Source of the DNA: Sweltsa coloradensis
Taxonomy: Eukaryota; Arthropoda; Insecta; Plecoptera; Chloroperlidae
DNA: 64,000 bases
NCBI GenBank assembly: GCA_024449915.1
Contig: JAMZAV010000358.1
Location: 434,001 to 498,000, forward strand
Direction: 5' to 3'
The position numbers and the translations under genes are program-made. The notes under the pieces are model-generated. The model had not been told where the DNA came from. It ran no database searches and worked only from the letters and a program-made list of their open reading frames with translations. Shown here piece by piece: positions 43,880-56,590 of the stretch. How positions within the stretch are numbered: the first letter of the stretch is position 1; each line of letters begins with the position of its first letter.

Positions 43880-44360
43880 CTACTTTGCTGGTGTCGAGTA
43901 TCGAACCAGAGACCTCGCGAGTCAGAGTCTCCCAGCGCTGGTTGAAACACATGCGCTACGTGCGAGACTATGATTCGGAGGACCACGGTCCGAATCCCTC
44001 CACCGGCATTGGCAATCCTGACTGAAAGTTGTACGACTCTCTTACGCGCGCGCTCCTGATGAATACCCTATACCGAGCGGGCACTCTTACTAAAATATTG
44101 TTTATTTTCGCCTAAACGGAGCAAAACTTTGTGGAAAACCTTCAGTTGTGATTATATCCTGCGAACGACCTCCTATATTCGAAGCCTTAGCAACTTCTAT
44201 CAGTAAACTCAACCGACAGTGTTGCGCGACTCTGATTCGGGAGGTCCCGGATTCAAATCCCGTCGAGACCGGTAATCTGACTAGTTTTTTCAGAGGTTTT
44301 CCTCAGTCAATGCGAATACAATGGATTGGGCAGGCTTCCCACGAAAAATTATGTATCAGT
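43880..44360 (+). repeat. tRNA-derived SINE fragments (family A and a related head)
   Basis: A B-box-containing head on the minus strand lies near 43890-43930, and another on the plus strand at 43965-44035 (GGTCCGAATCCCTCCACCGG, then GGCAATCCTGACTG). A fuller plus-strand copy lies at 44195-44355: GGGAGGTCCCGGATTCAAAT, then CCGTCGAGACCGG, then AGAGGTTTTCCTCAGTCAAT, TACAATGGATTGG and GGCTTCCCACGAAAAATTA. Confidence 0.65.
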
Positions 44361-46620
44361 AAGTAAAGTCAAGCCTTATTGTGTCTGGGGACACGACGTT
44401 GACCACCGGGGATAGTCATGTAATGTAACTCTGTGGAAGCGACTGCGCCCGAGGACATCAGGTACCAATCAGAATCAGACCAAACAAGAGGACAGACACA
44501 TCAGATACAAATATTACGCGGCGCGGAAAGTTGAAAACCCCTCACAGGGTATGACTGTTAATTAATTTTCCTATAATTAATAGCTACAATGTTTTGTCAA
44601 ATTGACTTAATTGCGAACGGAGGGCTGCGGGCGCTCGACCAAACAGACACAAAGCAACTAATCAAATATGACAATTGCACTTTAATTATAATGTAATGGT
44701 AATTCTGGCACATTCATTAATTATTTCTATAATTGAGTTTATATTGAATGGGAGGCAATCTAGTTCGCGAAATCAACGACGTATTAATTAGAATTAAATA
44801 TCGCATATCCTTTTGTTCGACGAAATAAAGTTTAAATACGTATTTCTTTTTTATAATCAAAGATAGAACTAGAAGTATCGCTAAAGGACGAGAATAATAT
44901 TTGTAATGTGTAGTGTTCCGCTCCAATCTCACGTTTTATCATACAACCAATGCAACTATATAGATAGATACATAATTCATTAACTACATTTTCCTGTATT
45001 CACACCATATTAGCAGTGATGGTAAATGCAAAAAGTACAAATTACTGAGGGGTGAAAAGTCATCAGTAAATCATCATTCATCATGACTCAGCTTGGAAGA
45101 TGATTCGAGAATTTCGATACCGTGGAGTAGCTAAATAACTATCTTTTTAAATTTATAAATAAGATTTTTTTAAATTTCTCGTGGAAAGTCTGTCAAGAGG
45201 AAGAGTGCGATGCATATTGCATGCCCCTCTTCAGGGATGTCCGACGAGATGTCCGAGCACTGAATCCTTTGCATTCGCCTTCTAATCTGACCTATACAAG
45301 ATGGCGATTTGGCGTTTTAATTTATGCTTGTTTAGTTTGTGCAGCATGGGCATGTACAAACAGAAACAATAAGAATTGTTATATTGCATAAGGGAATTTA
45401 AGTAATCATTTGGTGTCAAAGGCTAATATGCTCACCTGTCAACCTGACAGCATGCTTGAAAATATTTGGGCTACAAATCGCTACTGACCTATTCAAGATG
45501 GCTTCTAATTGACACGCCAGTGGACCAATGACTGGGGATCTAGCCTACTATTGTGAAAACCCCGCGTCCATGTATTCACGCGTCCATGTATTCACCAGGA
45601 AGGAGTAGGAGAGCTAGGGCAAGTCGTCTGCATCATGGCAAAACTAATCTGTGCATGGGAGTCTTCTCCCCTAACACACGTACACCTTATCATTACTTCA
45701 CGTTCACACCTCACACCTCACGGGTAGGCCTACCTTCGCTCACACGACGAACGAAACATACAACATGACTTACAAAAAATGTAATCCAATTTCAATGATT
45801 GACGCGCCACGTTCAGTTTGGTACAATAGACCAGATGTTCAATTCAATTAATGGTTTTCAATAATTGAAATAAAACGCATGTAATGTCAGTTCAGCAGTT
45901 CAGCTGTAGAATAGAAAAAAATCATTAATTTAATATTGTACCTTTACCACACAAAGGGAAGTTTCTGCTTACTGGTTTTACGTTACTAATTAATTTATAA
46001 CGACTATTTGGCGCTAAATATGATCAATATCTAAAAGACATTCTTAAAGTAATGTTAGCAACAATACGAACAACAAGAACAACGTATTTCGTAGAATAAA
46101 AGTACGATACAATATTGGGAAAAATATTTCAAGAGGAGATCTTAAATTAAGTCGTGGACGCGATGATCAATAACTCGTGACCTTGAAGTAGATAGACGAC
46201 CTTCAAGTCGACAGCCCAGTTGTAATTGTTTCACTTTGTTGACACTGACGTTGCGTTTTACACGAGTGGACGTGGCCGTCCTACCATAGTGAGAGGTTCT
46301 ACTCGACAGAAGACTCGTGAGAAGGCCTCGGGTTTGATCCCAGCCACCGGCACTTCTCACTGATGGCTTTTCACGCGGGAATCCTTCGGACAGATAGCTC
46401 AATGTAATTGTAAGGGATTGAGCCCCATCATAACCCAGCCACCTACGGTGGGCAGCCTTACGACTTATATGAAGTCTGAGACTGAGTAAATATTAAATCT
46501 ACCCCTCCCTATCCACCTTGATCACTCCTCTCCTCTTCTCATGCTGAAGACTATTATAATCTAAATATATGACAACTCATTAACCCGGAAACATATATTA
46601 CAAAAATCACTCACTGAAAA
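44361..46620. other. No recognisable gene; AT-rich
   Basis: Contains a reversed SINE tail remnant at 45170-45290 (TCTCGTGGAAAGTCTG...GGGATGTCCGACGAG), the duplicated words GCGTCCATGTATTCAC (45566-45595), and a B-box-like region near 46320-46350. No exon is supported. Confidence 0.4.
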
Positions 46621-46628
46621 TAATGTAG

Positions 46629-46772
46629 CCTGGGTTGCTTACTTAAAATTGTTTCGATATTTCGGAGACTCCTTCTCCTACTTCAGGTAACCTATTTGGG
46701 CATAGAGGTTACCTAAAGAAGGAGATGGTGTCTCCGAAATATCGAGACAGTTTTAAGTTAGTAACGGCCAGG
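46629..46772. repeat. 144-bp inverted repeat with CTGAAGAAGGAG...CTCCGAAAT motif
   Basis: The left arm 46629-46693 (CCTGGGTTGCTTACTTAAAA ... GGTAACCT) and right arm 46706-46772 are near-complementary. Each arm holds a hairpin, GAAGGAGA...TCTCCGAAATATCG, with the same layout as the motif in the 7.2-7.7 kb element. Possibly a Penelope-like terminal relic. Confidence 0.65.
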
Positions 46773-47319
46773 TTATAGTTCAGTGAGTAATTATTGTAAT
46801 ATATTCTAATACTCTTTGAACAGATCGCGGCCCTTTGCTGGATGGGAAAAAGCGTTTAGTTTCCCAAATGTTTAACCCCTTGAAATTTTCATGTTTAAAC
46901 CCTATTTTCTAAAAAAATAAAAATATAAAACAATAAAACATTTTAGGTAGGCAAGGCCTAGGTTTTACAACAAAGTGCTGATGACCTGCCGACGAATAAT
47001 TAACAACTGTTTTTATTCTCACACTCGCATTTAATGACCCGGCACTTCCACCATGTGTAACAGACAAGATGTCTTAATACAGCCTGGGACCCGGCACCTC
47101 CACCAAAATTAAGCACTTTTAGAAAACTTTCGGCCTAATTTGTTAGCCCGTGTTTGTGCAGGCTCCAAAAGTGCAACACAAACCAAATTTTGTTTTATTT
47201 ATAAAAAAAAAGTTTTTTAACTTATCACGTTTACACGTTTAAATAAAACTTTAAACGTTAAACTACCCCCTACCCTCTGCACATGTGAGAATTAACCCCT
47301 TGAAAAGCAATTACTTTTA
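46773..47319. other. No recognisable gene
   Basis: AT-rich sequence with two reversed copies of the GGTGGAGGTGCCGGGT word (47037-47052 with one mismatch; 47089-47104 exact). Confidence 0.4.
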
Positions 47320-50300
47320 CTAGGAAGCTTCCTAAACGCTTTTTAGGCGCGTTGTTGGATGAGCGTAATTGGTGCATTGAGCATGTGCATGTGTGTGTGG
47401 TTTTTCGATTGCGCTCAAATTTCACACGAATATATTAATTCATTAAATTGAGGTTCTGTTAAAAAATCATTGCAATCGGATAAAGCATGTAGGTGTTATA
47501 AGTAAAAGAAATATTTTTAAACGAAAAATTGCGTAAAATTGCGATTTTCATGAAAAATAATTTTTCGATTGCGCTCAAATTTCACATAAATATATTAATT
47601 CATGCAATTAAGGTTCTGTGAAAAAAGGTTCTGTGTTACAATCGAATAAAGCATGTAGGTGATATAAGTCGAATAAATGTTTTAAGATGTTTTTAAATCG
47701 AAAAAAATCGTAAAATTGTGATTTTCATGAGAAATAATTTTTAGATTGCGCTAAAAAACGTGGCAGTTCTAAGTTCAAAGATTTCGAAGGCCTCCAGAAA
47801 ATGTCATCGCAATTGGAGTATCGGTTTAGCCGGAATCGTGTTAAAAAACATACAAAAATACAAACAGAAAAACAAGAAAAACGAAAAAAAATTTGTAAAA
47901 TTGCGATTTTCATGAGAAATAGTTTTTTGATTGCGCTCAAAATCGTGGCAGTTCTAAGTCCAAAGAATTTGAAGACCTCCATAAAATTTCATCGCAATGG
48001 GAGTATCGGTTTAGCCGGAATCGTGTTAACAAACACACAAAAATACAAACAGAAAAAAAAGAAAAATATTCCGGATTTTTTTCTCCAGTGTAGTAGAATG
48101 GAATCTTCGCTTCGCTCATCAACAAACAATAAACAGAATACGTGCACCTACGGTTTTTATTTTTTCAAATGTTATTGCACCATATTTTGTCCGAATCGTC
48201 ACTATAGTCGCCCTTATTTTACATCTAAGTGTAGACTAAATGTTGGCTGTATTTTGTCAGGTGTTCGTGATATGAAAGTTCATTATTATGATGCATTGTT
48301 ACACTTACCCTTATTGGATTTGATTGGTGGACGAATCAAGACTCGAGTCCTGGCTGCATCGTGTTATACTTCTCGGATATCTAGCGACCCGCGGCTCCAA
48401 CGTCACACGCATCTTTCTTACTCATAGTAGGCATACCTGATGATCTGAAGAAGTTATAGCAGCTTTTTATCATAGCGCACGTTATCAAAACTCGCTGCTA
48501 GTACACATCAGCTTGTTTAATATTTACTTGGAGCCAAACACGAAGTGGGCATCCTTACACCCTGGCCGAATCTTTTGTACCCCCCCCCCCCCCCCCTTAC
48601 GCATGTATATACGCAATACGCATCAAGGCGCCTCGTGACAAATGGCGACCTTCCATTATACACGCATGTTTGTAGAAGACTTTTTGTCATATTTCGAACT
48701 GTCCTGATTACTGTTTTCTATTATACCTGGGTAGTTTCACTTTCAGGATGAGTTTTTTATACTTTATTTAACTTAATTGAATTTAATGAAACTAAATCAA
48801 CGATCCTTAGCAAACGGGTGGACCTAACTAGTAGTAATTTTGCATGGTCAATACCTAAAAAAAAGTATAAAAAGTTTACGGGAAGTCATGCTTAACTTCC
48901 TTTAATGTAAAAGACATTTGTTACTTGAATACGTTCGAGTTTCGTATCATTCATGAGGAAAAACAATTTTTTTATTACTAGGAAGCTTCGCAAACGCTTT
49001 TTCAGGCGCGTTGTTGGATGAGCGTAATTGGTGCATTGAGCTGCCATGTGTTATGCAGATCGTTTTCCCATTGCTATGGCCTGCGAGACACGCTTGGTAA
49101 TATTGTTTAAATTTTTACGATGACGACATGAGGATCAGGGGCGCACATTACATTACACACTACATTACAATCGAACTGAACTGAAAATCAGTTATATTAC
49201 TGAATGGATAGACTCTAAATACAATTTATTTATTTGTTTATTTATTTATTTATTTAATAAAGCATGTATGTGTTATAAGTCGAAGACATTTTTTTAAACG
49301 AAAAAAAGCGTAAAATTGCGATTTTCATAAAAAATAATTTTTCGATTGCGCTCAAATTTCAAACGAATATATTTATTCATAAAATTAAGGTTCTGTGAAA
49401 AAATCATTACAATCGGATAAAGCATGTAGGTGTTATAAGTCCAAGAACGTTAAATAAAAAAATCGTAAAATTGCGATTTTCATGAGAAATAATTTTTCGA
49501 TTGCGCTCAAATACGTGGCAGTTCTAAGTTCAGAGATTTCGAAGGCCTCCAGAAAATGTTATCGCAATTGGAGTATCGGTTTAGCCGGAATCGTGTTAAC
49601 AAACACAAACACAAAAATACAAACGGAAAGGAAAAAAAAGAAAGAAAAATATTCCGGATTTTTTCCTCCAGTGTCGTGAAATGGAATCTTCGCTTCGCTC
49701 GCTACACTCATCATTATTTATTTTCTCACTATTATAGGATTTTTGTATTCTTGGCAACAAGCTTTTCTCTGCACTTATATTGTTATTTCTCGATTTGGAT
49801 AGTAGGGAAACACTCCCGTATAGGTGGAATGAGAAAGACCTGGGTTCGAGCCCCGGTCGGGATGGACTTTTTTGATTTCTTGATTGAATTAAATATTATT
49901 TCTGTTTCCGACTTATATTACTTAATTATCGAAAACTATACGTTTATTGGATGAGCGTAGCGAGCGTAGCGAGCGAAGCGAAGATTCCATTTCACTACAC
50001 TGGAGAAAAAAATCCGGAATGTTTTTTTTTTTCTTTCTTTCTTTCTTTCTTTCTTTTTTTTTTTTTTTTGTATTTTTGTGTGTTTGTTAACACGATTCCG
50101 GCTAAACCGATACTCCGATTGCGATGAAATTTTATGGAGGCCTTCGAAATCTCTGAACTTAGAACTGCCACGTTTTTGAGCGCAATCGGGAAAATTGTTC
50201 TTATAAAAAACGCAATTTTACGATTTTTTTCGATTTTTAAAAAAATTCTTCGACTTATAACACTTACATGCTTTATCCGATTGTAATGATTTTTTAACAG

Positions 50301-51164
50301 AACCTGAATTTTATGAATTAAGATATTCGTGTGAAATTTGAGCTTAATCGAAACATTTTCTCATGAAAATCGAAATTTTACGGGTTTTTTCTTTTTAAAA
50401 CAATTCTTTGACATATAACACCTACATGCTTTATCCTATTGTAATGATTTTTTATAGAACCTTAATTTCATGAATTAATATACTCGTGTAAAATTTGAGC
50501 GCAATTAAATAATTATTTCTTATGAAATTGCAATTTTACGATTTTTTTCTTTTTTAAAATTACGTAAAAATTACGATTTATTAAAAAAAATTAAATTTAG
50601 TTTTAATTTAATTTAATTTAATTTAAAAAAAATCTTCGAATAAGTAATGATTTTTTCACAGAACAACAGAAAATCCGCGTAACTCAATGCAGCTCAATGC
50701 ACCAATTACGCTCATCAACAACGCGGCGGGACTTAAGCGTTTCCTAGTAACTATAGCTTTTAATACGGTTTCAGCTGAAACGGTTTCCGTAAATCGATGT
50801 AAAGTGCACATATAAAAATATATACAATTAAAAGTAAATACGAGAGAAAAACATGATATTCTTTCACTAAAAAACGTCTAATTAAAACAATCATTGTACG
50901 ATGTTTTAATCGAGTAAACGTTTAACGACCCCACCTCGGGCCGTCTCGTGTCTCAGTTGATCGCATGCCCAATCACTTGACTAATGAAGTCGGTTAACAT
51001 TTCGATATCACTCTTATTGGCGTCGTAAATAAATAAAAATACAACTTTATTATCGTCGAAAATAACAAGTCACAGTCGGGGCAAGATTTTTGGGATGAGC
51101 GTAGCGAGCGTAGCGAGCGAAGCGAAGATTCCATTTCACTACACTGGAGAAAAAAATCCGGAAT

Positions 51165-51196
<32 letters not shown>

Positions 51197-51908
51197 CTTT
51201 CTGTATTTTTGTGTGTTTGTTAACACGATTCCGGCTAAACCGATACTCCGATTGCGATGAAATTTTATGGAGACCTTCGAAATCTCTGAACTTAGAACTG
51301 CCACGTTTTTGAGCCAAATCAGGAAATTTTTTCTCATAAAAAACGCAATTTTACGATTTTTTTCGATTTTTAAAAAATTTCTTCGACTTATAACACCTAC
51401 ATGCTTTATCCGATTGTAATGATTTTTTACAGAACCTTAATTTTATGAATTAAGATATTTGTGTGAAATTTGAGCGTAATCGAAAAATTATTTCTCATGA
51501 AAATCAAAATTTTACGGGTTTTTCTTTCTAAAACAATTCTTTGACTTATAACACCTAAATGCTTTATCTTATTGTAATGATTTTTTCACAGAACCTTAAT
51601 TTCGTGAATTAATATATTCGTGTTAAATTTGAGCGCAATCGAATAATTATTTCTTATACAAATTGCAATTTTACGATTTTTTCCTTTTTTAAAATTACGA
51701 TTAATTAAAAAATTAAGTTAATTTTTTATTTTATTTATTTAATTATAAAAATTAAGTTAATTTTTATTTAATTTAATGTAATTTAAAAAAATCTTCGATT
51801 AAGTAATGATTTTTTCACAGAACAACAGAAAATCCGCGTAACACATGGCATCTCAATGCACCATATACGCTCATCCAACAACGCGGCTTGACTTAAGCGT
51901 TTTCCTAG
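47320..51908. mobile_element. Outer foldback-type element (long inverted arms)
   Basis: Left arm 47320-48120 and right arm 51092-51908. The outer ends are CTAGGAAG... and ...TTTTCCTAG, each next to TA (47318-47319 and 51909-51910). Each arm has, from outside in: an end block with GCGTTGTTGGATGAGCG and AATTGGTGCATTGAG, then roughly 170-bp subrepeats. These hold GGTTCTGTGAAAAAATCATT, AAAGCATGTAGGTGTTATAA and AATTGCGATTTTCATGAGAA. Next comes CGTGGCAGTTCTAAG, GCCGGAATCGTGTTAACAAA and an A-rich run, and finally AATGGAATCTTCGCTTCGCT. A complete similar element (48978-50747) sits inside. No transposase ORF is visible. Boundaries of the outer element assume that these two arms belong together. Confidence 0.65.
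48978..50747. mobile_element. Inner foldback-type element
   Basis: Left arm 48978-49711, centre 49712-49948, right arm 49949-50747. The ends CTAGGAAGC... and ...TTTCCTAG both abut TA (48976-48977, 50748-50749). The right arm reads GGATGAGCGTAGCGAGCGTA first, then through the mirror order of the blocks listed for the outer element. The left arm carries an unrelated insert of about 200 bases (49060-49255). The centre contains a SINE-like GGGTTCGAGCCCCGGTCGG followed by the tail seen at 6.6 kb. Total 1770 bases. Confidence 0.78.
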
Positions 51909-51937
51909 TACGACAATAGGAGTTTGTATTGGTTCTA

Positions 51938-52215
51938 CTAGGGAAACGCCAAAGTCGTTGTTAGACGAGTGAGAGGGCCACGTGTTGAGTACCGTGAACA
52001 TTAATTGGATTTAAGTTAGGTAACTATATTGTGGTATAAATAATAGGATTTTAAGTTTTTAAGTTTAAGAGCACGTCAACTGTCCGGCCATAATGCGCCA
52101 CTTTAGCCAATGATAGGCTAGGGAGGTCTAAGGTAGGGGAAAGAAAAGTAATGTTAGCGGGTACTCAACACATAACTCATTCACTCGTCTAACAACGACT
52201 TTGGCGTTTGCCTAG
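51938..52215. mobile_element. CTAGG-ended MITE, copy 2
   Basis: Starts CTAGGGAAACGCCAAAGTCG and ends ...ACTTTGGCGTTTGCCTAG; TA flanks both sides (51936-51937, 52216-52217). The subterminal GAGTGAGAGGGCCACGTGTTG / CAACACATAACTCATTCACT blocks match copy 1 at 6228-6521. Confidence 0.8.
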
Positions 52216-52374
52216 TATAATCTTTATACAAACATTTGTGGTCACAGACCCCTGTTGAACAGATAGGCTACACCCCAGGCTAAATGGAACGGACGGTGTA
52301 TGACCCTTAGAACAGGTAGGCCTATACTTCCTCCAGCGTCAATGTATGAAAAATTAAAGACGATTCCGTCTGGG

Positions 52375-52745
52375 CTCGGGGTAGAATTGGCCCAGAGCAT
52401 GGCTCTGCTAATCGTAAAAGGCGATTCAAGAGAAAAGGTCCACCTCGCAAACATCAGCTAATAGAGGGAAGTAAAATACTCCCCGAAACTAGAGGCGAGC
52501 ATTGGCAATCGTCGTCGGGGACACCTCCCCCTTCCCTTGACGACCTCCCCGACTACGGTGACAATGACACAACGAACGATGACAAAGACAATGACGACCA
52601 CAACGTGAGAAATCCCCCTTCCTCCCTTTACCCATGGCTGGTTCTGACCAGCATGGGCTCCTTCTCCCCATCCCCTAGGCTAGAGTCGTGCATTATGACC
52701 TTACGGTTGACGCGTCCTTAATCAAAATGAACCCAAAAAAACAAA
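52375..52745 (+). repeat. Dispersed repeat family B, extended copy
   Basis: Matches 37105-37450 from GGGGTAGAATTGGCCCAGAG to GTTGACGCGTCCTTAATCAA. It forms an inverted pair with the next copy, separated by about 125 bases. Confidence 0.82.
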
Positions 52746-52869
52746 ATATTTAGGCCTAGGCGAACAGAGAAAGTGGTTTATAGTTTTTTGGTTTCAGGGT
52801 GCGTCAACCGTTTGTCGTCGTCCTATTATGAAAAAAGGCTGGTCCCATACGTCCCAATTTAGTTTTAGT

Positions 52870-53170
52870 TTGGATTAAGGGTGCGACAACCGCTAGGTCA
52901 AAAATCACCACTCTAGCCTAGAGGATATAGGGAGGAAAATCCCATGCTGGTGCTGGTCAGAAATAGCCACGGGTAAAGGTGAAAGAAAAGGGAGGGTTCT
53001 CGCGTCGTGGTCGTCATCGTCTTTGTCATCGTTCGTTTTGTCCTGGTCGTCGTCGTTGGGAAGGTCGTCAGAGAATATGGGGGGTCCCCGACAACGACTG
53101 CCAGAGCTCGCATTCTAGTTTCGGAAAGTAATATACTTCCCTACTTACCAGCTGATGTTTGCGAGATAAA
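52870..53170 (-). repeat. Dispersed repeat family B, inverted partner
   Basis: The reverse complement reads CATCAGCTGGTAAGTAGGGA, GAAACTAGAATGCGAGCTCT, the GACGACGACCAGGACAAAAC run and GGCTAGAGTGGTGATTTTTG, ending near GTTGTCGCACCCTTAATCCA. Confidence 0.8.
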
Positions 53171-53814
53171 ATACGTCGCACTGGTTCTTGTAGATCATCA
53201 CCAGCCCAAACGAAGTGTATAATAGTATCCTTGATAGCCAGCATCGTTTACAGAATGACAGAAGCCATGCATAATGAAAACAAAATAATAACATTGACTT
53301 AGTGCATCTGATCGCAAACTTTCACAGGCTGTGTTTTATTTTACTAATGGGTATTTTAAACATTTGCAATCTTTTAAATTTTTCAAATTTTTATTTCTTG
53401 TGAGCTTAAATCGCAATGGATATTGCTCATTTTGTTAGCAGTTCTCAGTTACCTGGTCACGGATGTGTGTTTAAAATTTCAGCTCAATCTATTTGGCCGT
53501 TCGGCCGTATGAGCCCGGACAGACAGACATACATTGGACAATGCTCACGGCCAAGGCCCGATCGAGTTTAGCGTTAGGAAAGACTACGTTCGCTGCGCTC
53601 ACTCGTCTAACTAGGAGGCCACCTTCCTTTATACAAAAAACTTTGGTAAAAAGAGGAATTTCGCCGTTGATCTAGGCAGGCCGTTTCAAAATAAATGTGC
53701 GGGAAATTTTAAATGTCAAACTTTGACATTCAATTGAATAAGTTATATTAAACGATTAACTTGGAAAACAAGCACGGGTACGGAGTATCAGTCGAAGCTA
53801 AACACACAAGTAGT
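53171..53814. other. No recognisable gene
   Basis: AT-rich; the section near 53440-53530 matches 6900-7010 (old dispersed repeat). No exon is supported. Confidence 0.4.
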
Positions 53815-54060
53815 GTAGTGATGGCTCAAGCGCTAAGCCTGCGACTCTGATTCGGGAGCTCCCGGGTCAAATCCCGTAGAGACCGGCAATCCTGACTGAA
53901 GGTTTTTTCCGAGGTTTTCCTCACTCGTTAATACGAATGCAAGGGATTGGGTCCTCTTAAACAGCCCTCGGACATCCCTTCATAATTGTTCTATCCGCAA
54001 CATACCTAAGTTCGAGGGGCATGACTTCCCTGGACAGGCTTCCCACCCAATACCGCGCAT
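53815..54060 (+). repeat. tRNA-derived SINE (family A), clean plus-strand copy
   Basis: A-box-like GCTCAAGCGCTAAGCC, B-box region GCTCCCGGGTCAAATCCCG, then GAGACCGGCAATCCTGACTG, TTTTTTCCGAGGTTTTCCTC, GGGTCCTCTTAAACAGCCC, TCGGACATCCCTTCATAATT and an ...CAGGCTTCCCA end. This copy defines the family order best. Confidence 0.78.
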
Positions 54061-55065
54061 TGAGACTTTTGGTGGAGGTGCCGGGTAGGGGAAAATCCCC
54101 TTTGAATATAAATGGTCTTGTAAAATAATTGTCAAAGCCTTGAGAACTGACAGAGTTTTTTTATATTCCTGAAACGGGTAAAGTGAGACGCTGCTACTCG
54201 AAACATTGAGTCGGGATCGTCGGCCCGGGATTCGAACCCGCAATCATCACTGCGCGTGCGCTACGCGCGTGTTCGGACCGCGTGTTTTTTGGGGGTGTAA
54301 CTCATCTAATGATACCTGTTGTAGTAAAATGTTGGGTTGTGGTCAGTTCTGTTCGTCCACTAGTTATTATTTCAGCGGTGAATCTTCTGCGGACGTGTGT
54401 ACGCACAAGAAGAGACGAGTGGTCACTTAACGAGATAATTACAGGTGGTGTAATTAGCCACTGTGTACTTAAGGTGCGACCAGGCTACACCTGGGCCCCG
54501 GCGAAGACATGATATATAGGCACAACCACTTCTTGTGTCGCTTTTTTGGAAAATATTAACATCTACATTTTCATTCAAGCTTTTTCATTTCGTCTTCCGG
54601 CCATTAACTAATTATTTTAAATACACCACCAACGTGATTGGCTGTTCGTTTTGTCAATGTATCAGTTTTAAAATGTTGTTTTAACGTAATATTTTTTTAA
54701 ATCCTACGAAACCTGCCAGGAATAATTATTCATTCAATTCCTAATATTCGCTTTAACGACTGAAGTTACCTTTGGAAAACACCGGGTATCGGAACCACAG
54801 ATAATAGAGTACACTACTACTCTGTTATCTGTGTCGGACCGAAGCGATTCGAACGACTGCCCTCTGTCGGTGTGGGAAGTGAACTACAAGAAATTCATGC
54901 ATTCTTTGGGGTTCAAGCTGGATATACTTGGGACTTGGGAGGGAATGTCTTAGGGTTTTTTCTCGTATTCTGCGTTTTGACTGAGAAGAGCAGAAACTTC
55001 CCGGGGAAGTTAGTTGAAACGTGCACTGCGAGTGGTGCCTGCGATTGTAGGGCGACGCAGTTACC
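54061..55065. other. No recognisable gene; short palindromes
   Basis: A B-box-like GGGATTCGAACCCG is at about 54229-54242. A hairpin CACAGATAATAGAGT...ACTCTGTTATCTGTG lies near 54796-54833. No exon is supported. Confidence 0.4.
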
Positions 55066-56590
55066 CCTACATATCGTACCCTGCGCCACTGTCACTGTGG
55101 CACAGCAAACTTCCTCACGTACATCCCCGTCTCTACACCCAAAAAAGCTTATCTTTCTCTAAAAGCTAGTCGGGCGCCGCACGCCACCCCCTACATATCG
55201 TACCCTGCCCCAAATTTGTCACTGTGCCACCCAAATTTTCCTCACGTACATCCCCGCTCTCTACACCCACAACTTATTTTTCTCTGAGCTAGCCCCGGGG
55301 CCCCCGGGGGGGGGGGACGCCACCCCCCAAACATTTTCGTCCCTGGGGCCCACTGTCACTGGGCACAGCAAATTTTCCTCACGTACATCCCCGCTCTCTA
55401 CAGCCAAAAGCTTATCTTTCTCTAAAGCAAATCTGGCGCCGCGACCCACCCCCTACATCGTACCCTGGGGCCATTTGTCACTGTCCCACAGCAAATTTTT
55501 CCCTCACGTCACCCCCCGCCTCTACAGCCAAAACTTATTTTTTCTCTGAAGCTTTTTGGCCCCGGACGCCCCCCCTACCTATAAAACCCCTTGGGGCCAC
55601 TGTTTACTTTTGCACAGAAAACCTTCCTCACGCCCCCCCGCTCTCAACAGCCACAAGTTTAAATCTTTCTCTAAAGCTATCGGGGGGCCGCAAACGCCCC
55701 CCCCTACATTGTCCCCCTGCGCCACTGTTACTGTGCACAGAAAACTTCCTCACGTCCCTCCCCGCTCTCTACACCAAAAACTTATTTTTTTCTCTAAAGT
55801 TTGTCTGGCCCCGGCCAAAAACCCCACCCCCTACATATCGAAACCCTCCCGCCACTGTTACTGGGGCCCCGCAAACTTCCTCGGAAACATCCCCGCTCCC
55901 CTACAGCCACAACCCTTAAACCTTTCTCTAAACCCTAGCCCTGGCGCCGCGACGCCCCCCCTACATATCGTCCCTGCGCCACTTTTAAACGGTGCACAGA
56001 AAACTTCCTCACGAATCCCCGCTCTCTACACCCAAACAAGCTTTTTTTCTCTGAAGCTATTCGGGCCCCGCGACCCACCCCCTACTTTCCCCGACCCGGC
56101 GCCAACGGGTTACGGGTGCACAGCAAACTTCCTACGTAAAATCCCGCTCCTCTAAAACCCCCAAGCTTATCTTTCTTTTGAAGCTAGCCCTGGCGCCGCA
56201 AACCCCAACCCCCTACAATGGGTACCCTGCCCCACTGTTGGGGGGGTGCACGGGCAAACTTCCTCACGTACACCCCCCGCTCTCCCAGCCACAAGTTTTT
56301 CTTTCTCTAAAGCTAGTCTGGCGCCCCCGACGCCCCCCCCACATATCGTACCCTCCCACTTTACTGTGCACGAAAAACCCCCTCACGTCCCTCCCCGTCT
56401 CAAACACCCCCAAAAGTTTATCTTTCTCTGAAGCTGTCTGGCGCCGCGACGCCACCCCCCTACATATCGCCCCCTGCCCACTTTTTATTTGTGCACGAAA
56501 TTTTCCTCAGTAACCCCCCGCTCTCTCCCACCCACAAGTTTTATTTTCTCTGAGCTGGGTCTGGCGCCGCAAACCCCCACCCCCCCCATG
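55066..56590 (+). repeat. Satellite array, about 123-bp monomer, block 1
   Basis: The monomer reads CCTACATATCGTACCCTGCG, CCACTGTTACTGTGCACAGC, AAACTTCCTCACGTACATCC, CCGCTCTCTACAGCCACAAG, CTTATCTTTCTCTGAAGCTA, GTCTGGCGCCGCGACGCCAC. Starts at 55066 and 55190 give a period of 124. About twelve copies, heavily corrupted. Long ORFs on both strands follow from the low stop content. Confidence 0.9.

Noticed and set aside
47801..48427. A 208-codon ORF
   Set aside because: Its first half is the foldback arm, which gives the same KKNIPDFF-type peptide elsewhere; the second half has no domain.
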